The notes beneath the pieces are model-generated. The model saw nothing but the letters and a program-made list of their open reading frames with translations, was not told the DNA's origin and did no database searches. From contig JBFWMG010000003.1 in the NCBI GenBank assembly GCA_050251715.1, positions 1 to 64,000 of the forward strand: DNA of 64,000 nt, written 5' to 3'. Position 1 is the stretch's first letter. Every line of letters starts with the position of its first letter. Positions 43,084-52,797 of the stretch are shown here, in pieces. The stretch is from JBFWMG01 sp050251715 (lineage in GTDB: Bacteria; Desulfobacterota; Desulfovibrionia; Desulfovibrionales; Desulfovibrionaceae). The position numbers and the translations under genes were made by a program.

Positions 43084-45184
43084 ACATACGCTCCGAAGGA
43101 CCGGACATGCGTCGTTCCACCTTCGCCGCCACCTTGGTGGCCAGCGCCTCTTCATCCATGCCCGGCGTGGGATGCACGTTGATAGTGACAGGCCCGGCCG
43201 CAGCCATGGCGGGCGAAGGCGAGGAGGCCTCGGCCATTGCGGCACCAGCCTTGCTACCCAGCCAGTCGCCGACCCAATCCCCCACCACGCCGCCCAGGGT
43301 CATGCCGATGGCGGTGCCGATGCCCGGCACGATGGAACCGGCCAAGCCACCCAGCGTCGCGCCCAGCGCGCCGCCTCCGGCACGCCCGGCAGCACCTCCG
43401 ATGCCAGCCCAGTCGCCGTCCATGGCCGCCGAGGCGAGATCAGCCACCGCCATCACCGCACCCAGTGGGCGGAATGCCTTGCCGAGGAGCTTTCCCCCCC
43501 GACCCAACAGGCCGCCGCCGCGCTTCAGCGTCCGGCCTATCGCGCCGTCGCCCAGCATGCGGCTGAAAAATCCCGCGCCCCGGCTCGTGGCGGCCGCCGC
43601 GCCCCCAGAGCCAGAAGCCATGCCCCGGCGGGCCAGTGCCCGGTCGCGCGAGAACGCACCCACGCCGCCACCACCAAACCCGCCACCCGGCCAGTTAACC
43701 ACGCGGACATCCATGACATCGCCGCCCGCGCCGCCCAGGCCGCCGCCAGCCCCCTTGCCCTTGCCGAACCAGCCCCGAACCGCCTGGACGCCACGGTACG
43801 CCTTGCGGATACCGACCAGGCCCGCCACGATGCCGCCCGTCCACGCCAGGCCGGTGAACAGCTTGTCGGCTCCCTCGGAGCCCAGTGAGGACAAGATGTC
43901 AGCCGCTTTCTCCAGCGGCTGGGTGAGCCTGCTGTCCGCGAATTTCCGCCAGGAGGTGATGATCGCCTGCAGCGAGGAGTCGAATGTCTTGGCCGCCCGC
44001 GCCGTGTCGTTGAACAGCGTCTGGCCGTCGCCCGCGACCTTCATGAATTGGTCCAGGTTGCCCAACGCGCCGGTGCGCTGAAACTCTCCGGCCGCGTCGT
44101 TGAAGGCCCGCACGGCCTCAGCATCAAAGATTTCACCCAAGGCGACCTTGTCGCCCGACGTGGCCTGGATGATCTCGGCCATCACTTCTTGGATCGGCCG
44201 CAGCACGCGCTTGCCTTCAGCCGCTGCCGCCGGGTCGAACAGCACCAGCCCCAGCCTTTCAAGCTGCTTGATCTTGACGGGGTCCGTGAGGGAACGCATG
44301 ACCGCCTCGAACGCCGTGGCCGCCTGCTCCGATGAGCCCGTGCCGCGCCGCATCAGCTGCAGGGCCGCGCCCATTTCACGCAGGGCAGCCACGCCGCCGC
44401 GACCGGCCGAGGTGTAGGCGGTGATGACGCGCGGGCCCAGGGCGGCCAGGTTCTGGAGGGTGAACGCACCCGCCTTGCCCTGGTTGGTGAGTGTGTCCAG
44501 GGCCTCCAGGGTCTGCTTGGGATCAATGATGCCCATCTTCTCGAACTCAGCGAGCAGCTCACCGATCGCGTCGCCCTGGGCGCCGGTGGCTTTGATGCCT
44601 GCGGCGATGTTGCGCAGGTTGCGGTGGGCGTAGTCCAGGTCGCCGGTTTTCTCCACGATGGCGTCAACGGCGGCCATGATCTCCGTGGGGTCCACCCGGA
44701 TGTCCGGCGCGTTGGCCGCCTCGTAGATGTCGTTCTTCAGCCGCTTGATTTCTTCGTCGCTCTTGCCCGCCTGGATGCCCAGCCGCACCATGCGCTCCTG
44801 CAGGTTGCCGACCTGCCGGATCGTGGCCACCGCGCCTATCCCGGCGGTGAGCGCCGCCAGACGGCCGCCGAGCCCGTCCAGCACCTTTCCCGCACCGGCC
44901 GCCACCCCGCCGGTGGCGCGCATCGCCTTGTTCGCCGCCCCCAGGCCACGGGCCAGCCTGGACGACCCCGCCCCGGCCCGCTCCACGGAACGGCCGAAGG
45001 CGTCCGTCTTGCGCGCGGCGTCCTGGGCGGCCGCGCCCTCACGCCTGGCCGCGCCCTCCGCAGCCCGCGACGATGCCGAGGCAGCCTTGCCCACGGACTG
45101 CACGTCGCGCGCGGCGGCGCGTGCCCCGGACTTGAGGTTACGGTCGCGCCAGCGGACGCCTACGGATGCGACGAACTCTTTCAT
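43076..45184 (-). CDS. T: Tail tape-measure protein (P2 gpT-like)
   Basis: This 702-residue protein sets tail length. The N-terminal 100 residues are Ala/Arg-rich coiled coil. The TP901-type core follows (GNLQERMVRLGIQAGKSDEE, LRNIAAGIKATGAQGDAIGE, GAALQLMRRGTGSSEQAATA). The C-terminal third is Gly-rich and hydrophobic (AGRAGGGALGATLGGLAGS). At about 1.5 angstroms per residue a tail near 105 nm would be expected, which is a general rule rather than a measurement. ATGA overlap with the small gene upstream. Confidence 0.9.
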   Translation of the reverse strand: MKEFVASVGVRWRDRNLKSGARAAARDVQSVGKAASASSRAAEGAARREGAAAQDAARKTDAFGRSVERAGAGSSRLARGLGAANKAMRATGGVAAGAGKVLDGLGGRLAALTAGIGAVATIRQVGNLQERMVRLGIQAGKSDEEIKRLKNDIYEAANAPDIRVDPTEIMAAVDAIVEKTGDLDYAHRNLRNIAAGIKATGAQGDAIGELLAEFEKMGIIDPKQTLEALDTLTNQGKAGAFTLQNLAALGPRVITAYTSAGRGGVAALREMGAALQLMRRGTGSSEQAATAFEAVMRSLTDPVKIKQLERLGLVLFDPAAAAEGKRVLRPIQEVMAEIIQATSGDKVALGEIFDAEAVRAFNDAAGEFQRTGALGNLDQFMKVAGDGQTLFNDTARAAKTFDSSLQAIITSWRKFADSRLTQPLEKAADILSSLGSEGADKLFTGLAWTGGIVAGLVGIRKAYRGVQAVRGWFGKGKGAGGGLGGAGGDVMDVRVVNWPGGGFGGGGVGAFSRDRALARRGMASGSGGAAAATSRGAGFFSRMLGDGAIGRTLKRGGGLLGRGGKLLGKAFRPLGAVMAVADLASAAMDGDWAGIGGAAGRAGGGALGATLGGLAGSIVPGIGTAIGMTLGGVVGDWVGDWLGSKAGAAMAEASSPSPAMAAAGPVTINVHPTPGMDEEALATKVAAKVERRMSGPSERMYD

Positions 45185-45321
45185 CTGTTGTGCTTGGGCT
45201 TAAGGTGTTCAAGGGTCCGGACGGCGGACGCCTCCCAGTCCGGAAGCTCGGCGAGGGGCAGGTCAAGCACCTCGCCGAGCGGTTGGCGAATGGCGATGGC
45301 CAGCAGCGTGGCGCGGTCCAT
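45181..45321 (-). CDS. GpE-family small tail protein (E'-like)
   Basis: This 46-residue frame starts MDRATLLAIAIRQPLGEVL and contains LAELPDWEASAVRTLEHL, like the GpE/E' part of P2, which is normally made by a -1 frameshift from gene E. Here it has its own ATG in a TGATG overlap with the stop of E, and its stop overlaps the tape-measure start. Both a separate small protein and a frameshift fusion are possible. Confidence 0.75.
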   Translation of the reverse strand: MDRATLLAIAIRQPLGEVLDLPLAELPDWEASAVRTLEHLKPKHNR

Positions 45322-45629
45322 CAGGTCGCGGACGTCTCCCCGGCGGCGGGCTGCGGCTCCCCCACAGGGGCACCAGCCTCCGGAGTGAAGTCATCCTCGA
45401 GCAGCTCGTTGTACGCGGCGTCCAACTGCGCCCAGTCGGCCATGTGCAGCATGTCGATCACCTCACGCGGCTGGCCGCAGCATCGGGCATACAGCTCGGC
45501 GTCTTGTTCCATCTCGTCCCTGGACGCCTTGCGCGCCGTGATCACGTCACGGACCAGCGGCGCACGCATGGTCAGCGTCTCGATGCGCTGGCCTTCGATC
45601 TTGACCGGGTGTCTCAGTTTGATGAGCAT
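45321..45629 (-). CDS. E: Tail assembly chaperone (P2 gpE / Mu gp41 family)
   Basis: This 102-residue protein begins MLIKLRHPVKIEGQRIETLT and contains ARKASRDEMEQDAELYARC and ADWAQLDAAYNELLEDDF, matching the E/41/14 family of tail-tube chaperones that coat the tape-measure protein during assembly. An AGGGAGG site precedes the ATG. Confidence 0.88.
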   Translation of the reverse strand: MLIKLRHPVKIEGQRIETLTMRAPLVRDVITARKASRDEMEQDAELYARCCGQPREVIDMLHMADWAQLDAAYNELLEDDFTPEAGAPVGEPQPAAGETSAT

Positions 45630-45638
45630 GTCGCCTCC

Positions 45639-46139
45639 CTAGAGTCCCAGCGCCTGGCGCTGGCTGGCCAGCTGGTCGACGCCGTTGATGATGCGGGTCA
45701 TGTTGACGAGGTCGATCTCCACGACGGGGCGGGCGTCGATGGTCAGCTTGTAGTAGCGGGCCTTGAGCGTGGCCTTGAGCGAGGCCTTTTCGCCGGGCTT
45801 CCAGTCGCCGGGATCCATCTCGTGAAACCCACCGCGCAGCTCGCAGATGCAGGGAACGGCGTCACCGTCACCCTGCAGCGCGCCACGGAAGGTCACGCCG
45901 ACCGCAGCACCATCCACCAGCCCGAACAGGGCGAACAGCTCCGCGTCGTACTCGGCGCTGGTCACGGTGGCTTCGAGCTTCTCCATGCCCATGTCGATCT
46001 CGACCGGCCCGTCCATGCCGCCGCCACGGTAGTCCTCCCCCTTGATGGTCAGCTTGGGGAGGGCGACCTCATCCACCCGGCCCGCGTATCCCTTGCCATC
46101 AACGAACACGGCGAAGTTTTTCAGAATCTTGGGAAGCAT
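45639..46139 (-). CDS. FII: Major tail tube protein (P2 gpFII)
   Basis: This 166-residue protein matches FII: MLPKILKNFAVFVDGKGYAG, EVALPKLTIKGEDYRGGGMD and DARPVVEIDLVNMTRIINGV. It forms the inner tube through which DNA passes. It sits between the sheath and chaperone genes, in the P2 order. Confidence 0.95.
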   Translation of the reverse strand: MLPKILKNFAVFVDGKGYAGRVDEVALPKLTIKGEDYRGGGMDGPVEIDMGMEKLEATVTSAEYDAELFALFGLVDGAAVGVTFRGALQGDGDAVPCICELRGGFHEMDPGDWKPGEKASLKATLKARYYKLTIDARPVVEIDLVNMTRIINGVDQLASQRQALGL

Positions 46140-46154
46140 GTCATTCCTCCTGGG

Positions 46155-47366
46155 TTACACGGTGGCCTTGAGCACCTGGTCGACCAGCTCGTCGTAGTAG
46201 CCGGAGTTGCGATGGGCCCGCCACGTCAGGCGCTCGAGCGGCGCGGGCGGCTCGATGTCGAAGTCGACGTACAGCTTGCCCGCCGAGAGCGTGGTGGCGG
46301 TGTTGAGTTCGGGGTCAAGCCACACCTTGCCGCCAAGGATCGCGCCCTGGGCGCGCAGGTGGCGCAGATAGGCGTTGACCGAGCCCTGGACGTCCAGGAC
46401 CAGGTTGGCGGACATGGGCCTGTCCATGGCCCAGAGCATGGCCGCTTCAATGGACTCGTAGATCATGTCGGCGGTCCGCCTGACGCTGAGGAACGCCCAC
46501 TGCGGATCGTCGCTGGTGGTGCGGTTGCCCCACAGCCGGTAGCCGTCGGCCTGGACGATGGTGGCAACCTCGTTTTCGTTGAGCAGGTTGGCCTCGCAGT
46601 TCGGATTGGACAGGGTGAAACCGATGGGCCTAGCCACGCCCACGATGCCCGCGATCACTTTGTTCGACGGCGACCACCAGAAGCCGTTGTCATTGTCCAT
46701 CTTGGCGATCAGGCCAGCCACGCGGGCACTGGCGGGCAAGGACACGGCGGCGGCCAGGTCGGTGTCCCAGACCTTGACGAACGGATCCACCACGTAGATC
46801 CGCGCCGAGCCCCAATCCTCGCGATAGGTGATGGCGTCGGCGTAGGTGGTGTTGGGCCCGTCGGCGATAATCACCGACCGCAGTTCGTCGGCAATGCCCT
46901 GCAGTTCGGCCACCACGGGGTTGGCTAGGTAGGTGCCGGGGTTCTCGGCATCCTCCGGCCGCAGGCTGGTGAATCCAGGCGCGACAAGGATACGCGGGAT
47001 CACCTTTGCCTCGGATTGCGCGGCCTTGAAGGCGTGCACGCCGGTCATAAGGGTGGCGTCGCCGATGATGTTGGAGATGGTGGCGGCCAGGTCGACGCCT
47101 TCCTCGACGCGCACCACCACGACCAGAGCACTGCACTGGTCGTAGATGGCGTCGATAGCGTCCTTGAGCGTGCCGTCGGCGCCGAGCAGAGCCGCCTTGC
47201 GCGGCTCACCGAGGAGCAACACGGGCTTATTGAGCGGGAAAGTCGCGGCATCCGCGTCGGGCGCGGTGCCGATCAGGCCGATGATCGACGACTTGACGGT
47301 CTGGATGGCGCGGATCCCGTCGGTGATCTCGACCACCTCGCAGCCGTGCAGGTAATATTCGGGCAT
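46155..47366 (-). CDS. FI: Contractile tail sheath protein (P2 gpFI)
   Basis: This 403-residue protein matches FI sheath subunits: IQTVKSSIIGLIGTAPDADA near the N-terminus, SPSNKVIAGIVGVARPIGFT, QADGYRLWGNRTTSDDPQW and RRTADMIYESIEAAMLWAMD. Sheath contraction drives DNA injection. The gene precedes FII by 15 bp. Confidence 0.96.
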   Translation of the reverse strand: MPEYYLHGCEVVEITDGIRAIQTVKSSIIGLIGTAPDADAATFPLNKPVLLLGEPRKAALLGADGTLKDAIDAIYDQCSALVVVVRVEEGVDLAATISNIIGDATLMTGVHAFKAAQSEAKVIPRILVAPGFTSLRPEDAENPGTYLANPVVAELQGIADELRSVIIADGPNTTYADAITYREDWGSARIYVVDPFVKVWDTDLAAAVSLPASARVAGLIAKMDNDNGFWWSPSNKVIAGIVGVARPIGFTLSNPNCEANLLNENEVATIVQADGYRLWGNRTTSDDPQWAFLSVRRTADMIYESIEAAMLWAMDRPMSANLVLDVQGSVNAYLRHLRAQGAILGGKVWLDPELNTATTLSAGKLYVDFDIEPPAPLERLTWRAHRNSGYYDELVDQVLKATV

Positions 47367-47392
47367 GGGGTTAGCCTCCGGTTAATCGGCGT

Positions 47393-47887
47393 TTAACGCC
47401 GGGTTGAATCCAATCCGTGCGCCCTCTGGCACAGGGTTATCTTCGACGTGCAGGCCGGGCAGTAGCGGCCCTGGCCACGCACGATCTGGTAAGGCAGAAG
47501 CATGGCCTTGCCGATCCACGACCCGTCGGGCCAGCCGACCTGGGTTTCCTCGGCCATGACGCACCACTTATGGCCACCCAGGCACCCCGAAGCCGGGACG
47601 CCCAGGGCGTGGCCGGAGTCGTGCTTGAGCGCGAGCCAGGTGGCCATGGCCAGGAAGGCGAACGCGGCCCATGCCTCCCACGGCATCGCGCCGTGCAGAA
47701 CGTAGCCGCGCACCACGGCGCAGACGCCCAGCAGCCAGAGCCAGAGCCGCAGGAACAAGGTGATGGTAGCCACGCCATCCCACCACGCCCACAGGCCCGC
47801 GCCCTCACTGGACCAAGGCCAGATGATCTTGACGCGCACCCGTACACCGGCGGGGAGTTTGGGCAGGCCGAGGAGGTTACGGCGCAT
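47393..47887 (-). CDS. Hypothetical phage membrane protein with Cys-rich tail
   Basis: This 164-residue protein has two hydrophobic helices (about 38-62 and 68-90) and a soluble C-terminal part with cysteines in GCLGGHKWC and GRYCPACTSKITLC. It lies between the tail-fibre module and the sheath gene, where phages often keep fibre-assembly or accessory genes. It is not recognised as a holin. Its start overlaps the preceding stop by 11 bases. Confidence 0.7.
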   Translation of the reverse strand: MRRNLLGLPKLPAGVRVRVKIIWPWSSEGAGLWAWWDGVATITLFLRLWLWLLGVCAVVRGYVLHGAMPWEAWAAFAFLAMATWLALKHDSGHALGVPASGCLGGHKWCVMAEETQVGWPDGSWIGKAMLLPYQIVRGQGRYCPACTSKITLCQRAHGLDSTRR

Positions 47888-48170
47888 CGGTGCCTCCCAG
47901 GGCGTCGGAGCCGAGCAGCAAGAGGGTGATCTGTTCCACCACTCCCACCAGGTGCTCGGCCACGGGCTTGACGGTGCTCGTGCTGGCCACGCCGTCCAGC
48001 GCGGCCTTGGCGTTGGCGCAGCCCGCGACGATGCGCGACCGATGCTCGGCGGTGACATAGATGGTGTCGATAGGGCGCGAGGTCGCGGGGATGCGGCGGC
48101 GGCCGCTCTCCAGGATCACCTCGGCCTTGCGGGGTAAGGGCAGTTTCACGGGGTTGTTCTTGTCGTCCAC
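47877..48170 (-). CDS. Hypothetical phage protein (97 aa)
   Basis: A 97-residue frame starting at GTG with a GGAGAAG site. It begins VDDKNNPVKLPLPRKAEV and contains RPIDTIYVTAEHRSRIVAG. It follows the tail-fibre gene by 13 bp, the usual place of a fibre-assembly chaperone, but no chaperone similarity is visible. Function unknown. Confidence 0.7.
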   Translation of the reverse strand: MDDKNNPVKLPLPRKAEVILESGRRRIPATSRPIDTIYVTAEHRSRIVAGCANAKAALDGVASTSTVKPVAEHLVGVVEQITLLLLGSDALGGTDAP

Positions 48171-48183
48171 GGTCTTCTCCTTG

Positions 48184-51100
48184 TTACGAACCGAGCCTGG
48201 TAAGGTCGATCTGACCAGAGGGCAGCGCGCCTGCCTGCGGCCTGGCCAGGCCGAGCGCAACGCGGCGGGTGCCTTCGGGCAGCGCCACCTCGTCGCCGAT
48301 CAGGGTGAGATAATCCGCGCCGTCGTTGCCCCAGGTCCTCGTCACAATGTCCACGGCCGCGAAACCAACCCACTCGGCCGGACCGGTCAGGTCGAGCGCG
48401 ATCTTGGTCAGCGTCGGCAGGGTGGCGGTGTTGTCGGTCCAGAGGACGATGGCCAAGACCACGTCGCCGGTAACGGCCGGGAACGTGTCGCGGGCGTTGA
48501 GCACCGCGCTGGCCATCTGGTTGGCCGCCCCGGCGGCCACGGCCGCGCGCAGGGCGGCGTAGGCGTCGTCGGCAGTGGTCCAGGCGTCGGCTCCGTTGCG
48601 GCTGTACCAGTCATCGTCCGCGCCGCCGTGGTCGCTGGCCAGGCTCGACGCGATCACGCGCCAGGCAGCGCCGTCCCACATCTGCCAGCTCGCACCGCCG
48701 TCAACCGTGATCGCGTAGGCCGCAACCTCCCCGGCCGGGGTGTCGGTCACGGTGATGCCGTTGATCGCGGTCACACCCACGAATCCCTGGTCGATGGCGG
48801 CCTGATAGGCGCTGGCGCAGGCGAGCAGTTTGAGCGCCCCGGCCTCGGTCACTTCCAGGCCTCGAATCCACTCCACGGCGTAGGTGCCCAGGGCGAGCGC
48901 CGCACCGGACACGGGAACGGCATTGGCCGCCGTACCGTCGCCGGTGATCGCGCCCAGGGTGATGGTGCCGGACACGCCCGTGAGCTTGATCTGGCAGCCG
49001 CCCTTGATCGGCGTGGCCACCCCGGCGCTGAAATGACCGGAGGTGTCGGCGGTGTCGCAGGTATAGGTCAGCCCGGCGGCGGCCAGGTTCTCGATCAGGA
49101 CGTCGCGCGGCAGCACCTCGGTGGCGGGCCGCAGAACCTGACCGGCCACGCCGGAGGCCAGCAGCAGCTCATGGCCACCCACGAACACCTTGCCGGGCAC
49201 GGAGGCCAGGGCCGGGGCGATCTCAATCGTGCGTTTGGCGTTCACCTCGGCGTAGACCTTGCCGAAATGCACGCGATTGTCGGGGGCGGCCCAGGGCACG
49301 GTGGAGACGAGCGCCGAGCTGGCTCCGGCGGTCCACGCGGCCTGCCGCCAGGTCGCGGTGGCCGCTTCGGCGTCGGCGATGTTGTAGACGTTCATGTAGG
49401 TGCCGCTCACATGAGCCGCAAGGACGATGGGCTTGGTATGGTCGAGGTCGACGTCGATGAGGTCGGAATATGCCAGCGTGCCGCCGAAGGTCTTCGAGTC
49501 GTTCCCGCCATCGAACGTCACATGCACCGGAGTGGCGGCGAAGTCGAAGGTGTTGTCGGTCTTGCCCTGCCCGACATAGACCTCCGCGCAGGTTCCCGAG
49601 GAATTCGAAGCGAACGCGAACTTGATCTTCTTCACCCGCCCGGCGAAGTAGTTGGCGGGGATGAACGTGCGGTACACGTGGCTGGGCGAAGCGGCGTAGG
49701 TGTTGTAGGTGTTGACATGCTCCTCGGTGTCGCTCACACCGCCAGCCCACGCGACCTCGCCCGCCGTGATATTGCTCAACGCCGCGCCGCCCTCGTCGTT
49801 GACCAGCAGCTCGTCGCCCGTCTCCACCTCGCCCACGACGACGAGCTGGGCGGTGGTGGATTCGGGCTGCACTTCCAGGGCCACGGGGCTGGTATCCACG
49901 GCCCGCGCGATAGCCGAGTTGTAATTGCCCTGTTCGTCGTCCTGTTCTACCGCCTCGGAGGCATTGTAGGCCATACCGCTGGGGGCAGTGCCGGAGTAAG
50001 GCCAATCATCGGCCGTGGCCAACCACTCGGCGGCCTCATCACCCACGATGAACGCAGCGGCCGTGGTGACCGTGATCGGCGTGCTCCAGTCGGACCAGCC
50101 GTAGGTGGTGCCCCGATGGCGGGCGCGAATCTCGTAGGCCGTGCCGACCTGGAGGATGCCCGCACCGAGGATCAGCGTGAGCAGGGTGAGCACCTCGCCG
50201 CTGTCAAAGACCAGGTTGTCCCACGCCCCGCCTGCGACCTGGAGTTGGAACTGGCTGCCGATGTGGGAGTCGCTGCCCCCATGCACGGCAAAGGCGGTGG
50301 TCTGGATGGTGGGCGTCTCACCCACGCCGGTGGCCCCGTCGAGCGGGTTGATCACGGTCGGAGGCGTCACATAGACGAACTCCGGGCGGGTGGTCCAGCT
50401 CACGGCCGCAGACCAGGCGGACCACAGCCCCCCCGCAGTGCGGTAGCGAACCCTCGCCTTGTAGGCCGTGGACTCGTCCAGCACGCCCAAGGGCAGGACG
50501 TGCTGCACAACCGCACCGAGCGCCCCGGTGTCGTAGACCGGCGCGCTGAAATCGCCGGTCGACAGGTCGACCTGGTACTGCGTGGCCGCGTGGCTGACGC
50601 CGGTGAAATGGGTGAGGAACGCGCTGGACCGAAGGGTGGGCGTCTCAATCACGTCCACGGCTCCCGACGCCGGGGCGAGCATGGACGGCGCGGCAACGTG
50701 GAGCACGTCCACCAGCGAGCCGTGGGCCTCGGCGTCGTCGTCGTGGTCCACCAAATCCTGCTTGGTTGCCGAGAAGAACCGATCCTCCACGGTCAGCGTG
50801 ACTTCCTGCGAGCTGGCCACGATCACGTTGAGCGCCAGCGGGATCTCCACCGGGGCTCCCGTACTGTCCGGGATGTAACTCGCCTTGGCGGCCTCGCAGT
50901 AGTCGGCCATGTACAGGATCTCGCCCAGGGTAGGGTGTTGCGCCGTGACGCCGATCTCGGTGGCGGCGAAGCCTTGGGTAAGCCCCGCATTGGTGAGCAT
51001 GCCGCGCACCACGGCGGTTTCCCCGTTCTGTTCAATGGCGGTGACGCTGACCACGCGCTTCTGGTTCACCAGGGCTGCGGGCGGGTCGCCATCCTGGTTT

Positions 51101-51222
51101 TCCTGGGACCAAACGCCGTTGCCTACAACGACGTTCTTGAGTTCAAGCGGGACGCCCTGGTGGGCGAGGGAAAGCAGTTCCCGTCCCTGGGAAGTCAGAC
51201 GCAAGCGGCGGAAGTCGCTCAT
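48184..51222 (-). CDS. H: Tail fibre protein (gpH-like)
   Basis: This 1012-residue protein is the likely host-receptor-binding fibre. The N-terminal part (RRLRLTSQGRELLSLAHQG, ATEIGVTAQHPTLGEILYMA) is the conserved baseplate-attachment domain of P2-type fibres. Residues about 190-385 hold two fibronectin-III-like repeats (YKARVRYRTAGGLWSAWSAA, YEIRARHRGTTYGWSDWSTP). The remainder is beta-rich and not recognised, as expected for a fast-evolving receptor-binding part. It lies after gene I, in the P2 order. Confidence 0.88.
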   Translation of the reverse strand: MSDFRRLRLTSQGRELLSLAHQGVPLELKNVVVGNGVWSQENQDGDPPAALVNQKRVVSVTAIEQNGETAVVRGMLTNAGLTQGFAATEIGVTAQHPTLGEILYMADYCEAAKASYIPDSTGAPVEIPLALNVIVASSQEVTLTVEDRFFSATKQDLVDHDDDAEAHGSLVDVLHVAAPSMLAPASGAVDVIETPTLRSSAFLTHFTGVSHAATQYQVDLSTGDFSAPVYDTGALGAVVQHVLPLGVLDESTAYKARVRYRTAGGLWSAWSAAVSWTTRPEFVYVTPPTVINPLDGATGVGETPTIQTTAFAVHGGSDSHIGSQFQLQVAGGAWDNLVFDSGEVLTLLTLILGAGILQVGTAYEIRARHRGTTYGWSDWSTPITVTTAAAFIVGDEAAEWLATADDWPYSGTAPSGMAYNASEAVEQDDEQGNYNSAIARAVDTSPVALEVQPESTTAQLVVVGEVETGDELLVNDEGGAALSNITAGEVAWAGGVSDTEEHVNTYNTYAASPSHVYRTFIPANYFAGRVKKIKFAFASNSSGTCAEVYVGQGKTDNTFDFAATPVHVTFDGGNDSKTFGGTLAYSDLIDVDLDHTKPIVLAAHVSGTYMNVYNIADAEAATATWRQAAWTAGASSALVSTVPWAAPDNRVHFGKVYAEVNAKRTIEIAPALASVPGKVFVGGHELLLASGVAGQVLRPATEVLPRDVLIENLAAAGLTYTCDTADTSGHFSAGVATPIKGGCQIKLTGVSGTITLGAITGDGTAANAVPVSGAALALGTYAVEWIRGLEVTEAGALKLLACASAYQAAIDQGFVGVTAINGITVTDTPAGEVAAYAITVDGGASWQMWDGAAWRVIASSLASDHGGADDDWYSRNGADAWTTADDAYAALRAAVAAGAANQMASAVLNARDTFPAVTGDVVLAIVLWTDNTATLPTLTKIALDLTGPAEWVGFAAVDIVTRTWGNDGADYLTLIGDEVALPEGTRRVALGLARPQAGALPSGQIDLTRLGS

Positions 51223-51223
51223 G

Positions 51224-51910
51224 CTACACCTCTGCGGTCGCGGTTATGGGCATGTTGAGCCGGGCCACACCAGCGAGATATTCGGGCATGGCCTCGGCCA
51301 GGATGAAGGGCGCGGGCAGCTCGGCCGCAATGCTGGTACCCAGCCTGGCCACGCCGCCGGAAAACATGCTGCTGTCGTCAAGAGCCACGTCGGCGCGGAT
51401 GCTGGCCACGATCCGGTTGCCCACCTGCGCCAGGCCGCCGCTCCCCATATCGCCCGAATCGGACGCGGGAACGACAATGGCGGCCAGGTGACTGCGAGTG
51501 TTCTTGGCGCTCGTCACACCGGCCATCAGGGCCGCGTAGTCCTCGTCCCTCTGCATGGGGGTGTCGGTGGCCACCTTGAAGGTGTACGGCTCGCCGTCAA
51601 ACTCCGGCCACTCGACAACCCCGGCGTCAAAGCCCATGGCCGCGAGCATGGCCTCCACGGCCGCCGGGGTTCCCTTGATGCGGTGCACGGCCACGGACGC
51701 GGCGATAACGGCGCGCTTGCGGGTTTTGGGCCAGGCGTCATCCCACAGATCCACGGAAAGCGCCCAGGCCAGCCAGGGCAAGAGGTAGGCCGGACAAGTG
51801 GCGGGATTCCACAGGTCGCGTTGGATGACCGGGACTTCAGCCAGGCGCGCGGCGCTTTCGCTGATCGCGCGTTCCTGATCGGTTGCGGATTCCGGCAGCA
51901 GATCAGCCAT
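51224..51910 (-). CDS. I: Baseplate protein (P2 gpI)
   Basis: This 228-residue protein matches gpI: ARLAEVPVIQRDLWNPATCP, LLPWLAWALSVDLWDDAWP and HRIKGTPAAVEAMLAAMG. It is a wedge component of the contractile baseplate. ATGA overlap with J. Confidence 0.94.
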   Translation of the reverse strand: MADLLPESATDQERAISESAARLAEVPVIQRDLWNPATCPAYLLPWLAWALSVDLWDDAWPKTRKRAVIAASVAVHRIKGTPAAVEAMLAAMGFDAGVVEWPEFDGEPYTFKVATDTPMQRDEDYAALMAGVTSAKNTRSHLAAIVVPASDSGDMGSGGLAQVGNRIVASIRADVALDDSSMFSGGVARLGTSIAAELPAPFILAEAMPEYLAGVARLNMPITATAEV

Positions 51911-52797
51911 CACGCATCCTCCGTGGTCAGCGACACGCTTGAGCACCACGCCGCCTGGTTGGCGGCCACGTTCACATCGGCGGCCGGTGAGGCCAGCTCG
52001 ACACGAGCGACCCCTTCAACGTGCATGGCCGCGTACAGGCCGGACAGCGGCACGCGCACCCCGAGGCCGCGCCGGGCCTCGGCATAGGCGTCCAGCGCCG
52101 ACCGCGCTGCGGCGGCCACCACCGTCGCATCCGGGCCGGGCTCGATGTGCAGCACGGCCTCGACGTTGTAGGGCACGATCTCCGCAGCCAGCACGGTGAC
52201 CTGGTCGGTTAGCGGCCGCACGTCCTTGGCGTTCACGATGGCATCCACGGCGGCCAAGACATCGGCGGCCGGGGTGCCGTCGCCCTCGCGGGCCAGCACG
52301 TAGAGGGACACGCAACCCGGTTCCGGACTCTCGGCCACGGCATCGAGCACCTCGGCCACGGTCAGGGCGTGATGGCGGTATGCCCCCGTGGGTCCGGCGC
52401 TCGAGAACGCCTCGGGCGCGAGCTGCACGCGGGCGCGAAATTCGGCGTCCGACTCGTAGGTCGGCTCGATGGGCGGATCCGCGTCGGGATCGCCAGGGTC
52501 GATCACCCTGCGCTGCAGGGGCACCAGGGCGGCCAGCTGGTCCAGATCCGCGCCGCCGGAGTAGGCGATCATCACGGCCTGGCAGGCCTCGTTGCAGCGC
52601 TGGCGCAGCAGCATTTCGCGGTAGGCCGCCACCTCCAAAATCTTGTACGCGGGCTCGGACTCGAGGAGCGCGGTAAAGGCCGCGTCCCTCGCCTGCAGAT
52701 CCACAAGCATGGCCGCGAGGATATCCTCGTAGTCGAGCTGCTCGATGACGTCCGGCGCAGGCAGCCCGGAAAGGTCTATGGGCTCGAATCCGCTCAT
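51910..52797 (-). CDS. J: Baseplate assembly protein J
   Basis: This 295-residue protein matches P2 gpJ / T4 gp6-like wedge proteins: LDYEDILAAMLVDLQARD, AYREMLLRQRCNEACQAVM, GADLDQLAALVPLQRRV and SDAEFRARVQLAPEAFSSAG. ATGA overlap with the W gene upstream and with I downstream. Confidence 0.95.
   Translation of the reverse strand: MSGFEPIDLSGLPAPDVIEQLDYEDILAAMLVDLQARDAAFTALLESEPAYKILEVAAYREMLLRQRCNEACQAVMIAYSGGADLDQLAALVPLQRRVIDPGDPDADPPIEPTYESDAEFRARVQLAPEAFSSAGPTGAYRHHALTVAEVLDAVAESPEPGCVSLYVLAREGDGTPAADVLAAVDAIVNAKDVRPLTDQVTVLAAEIVPYNVEAVLHIEPGPDATVVAAAARSALDAYAEARRGLGVRVPLSGLYAAMHVEGVARVELASPAADVNVAANQAAWCSSVSLTTEDA

Noticed and set aside
47393..47887. Holin
   Set aside because: Two membrane helices are present but the Cys-rich C-terminus and lack of an adjacent endolysin do not fit; left as hypothetical.
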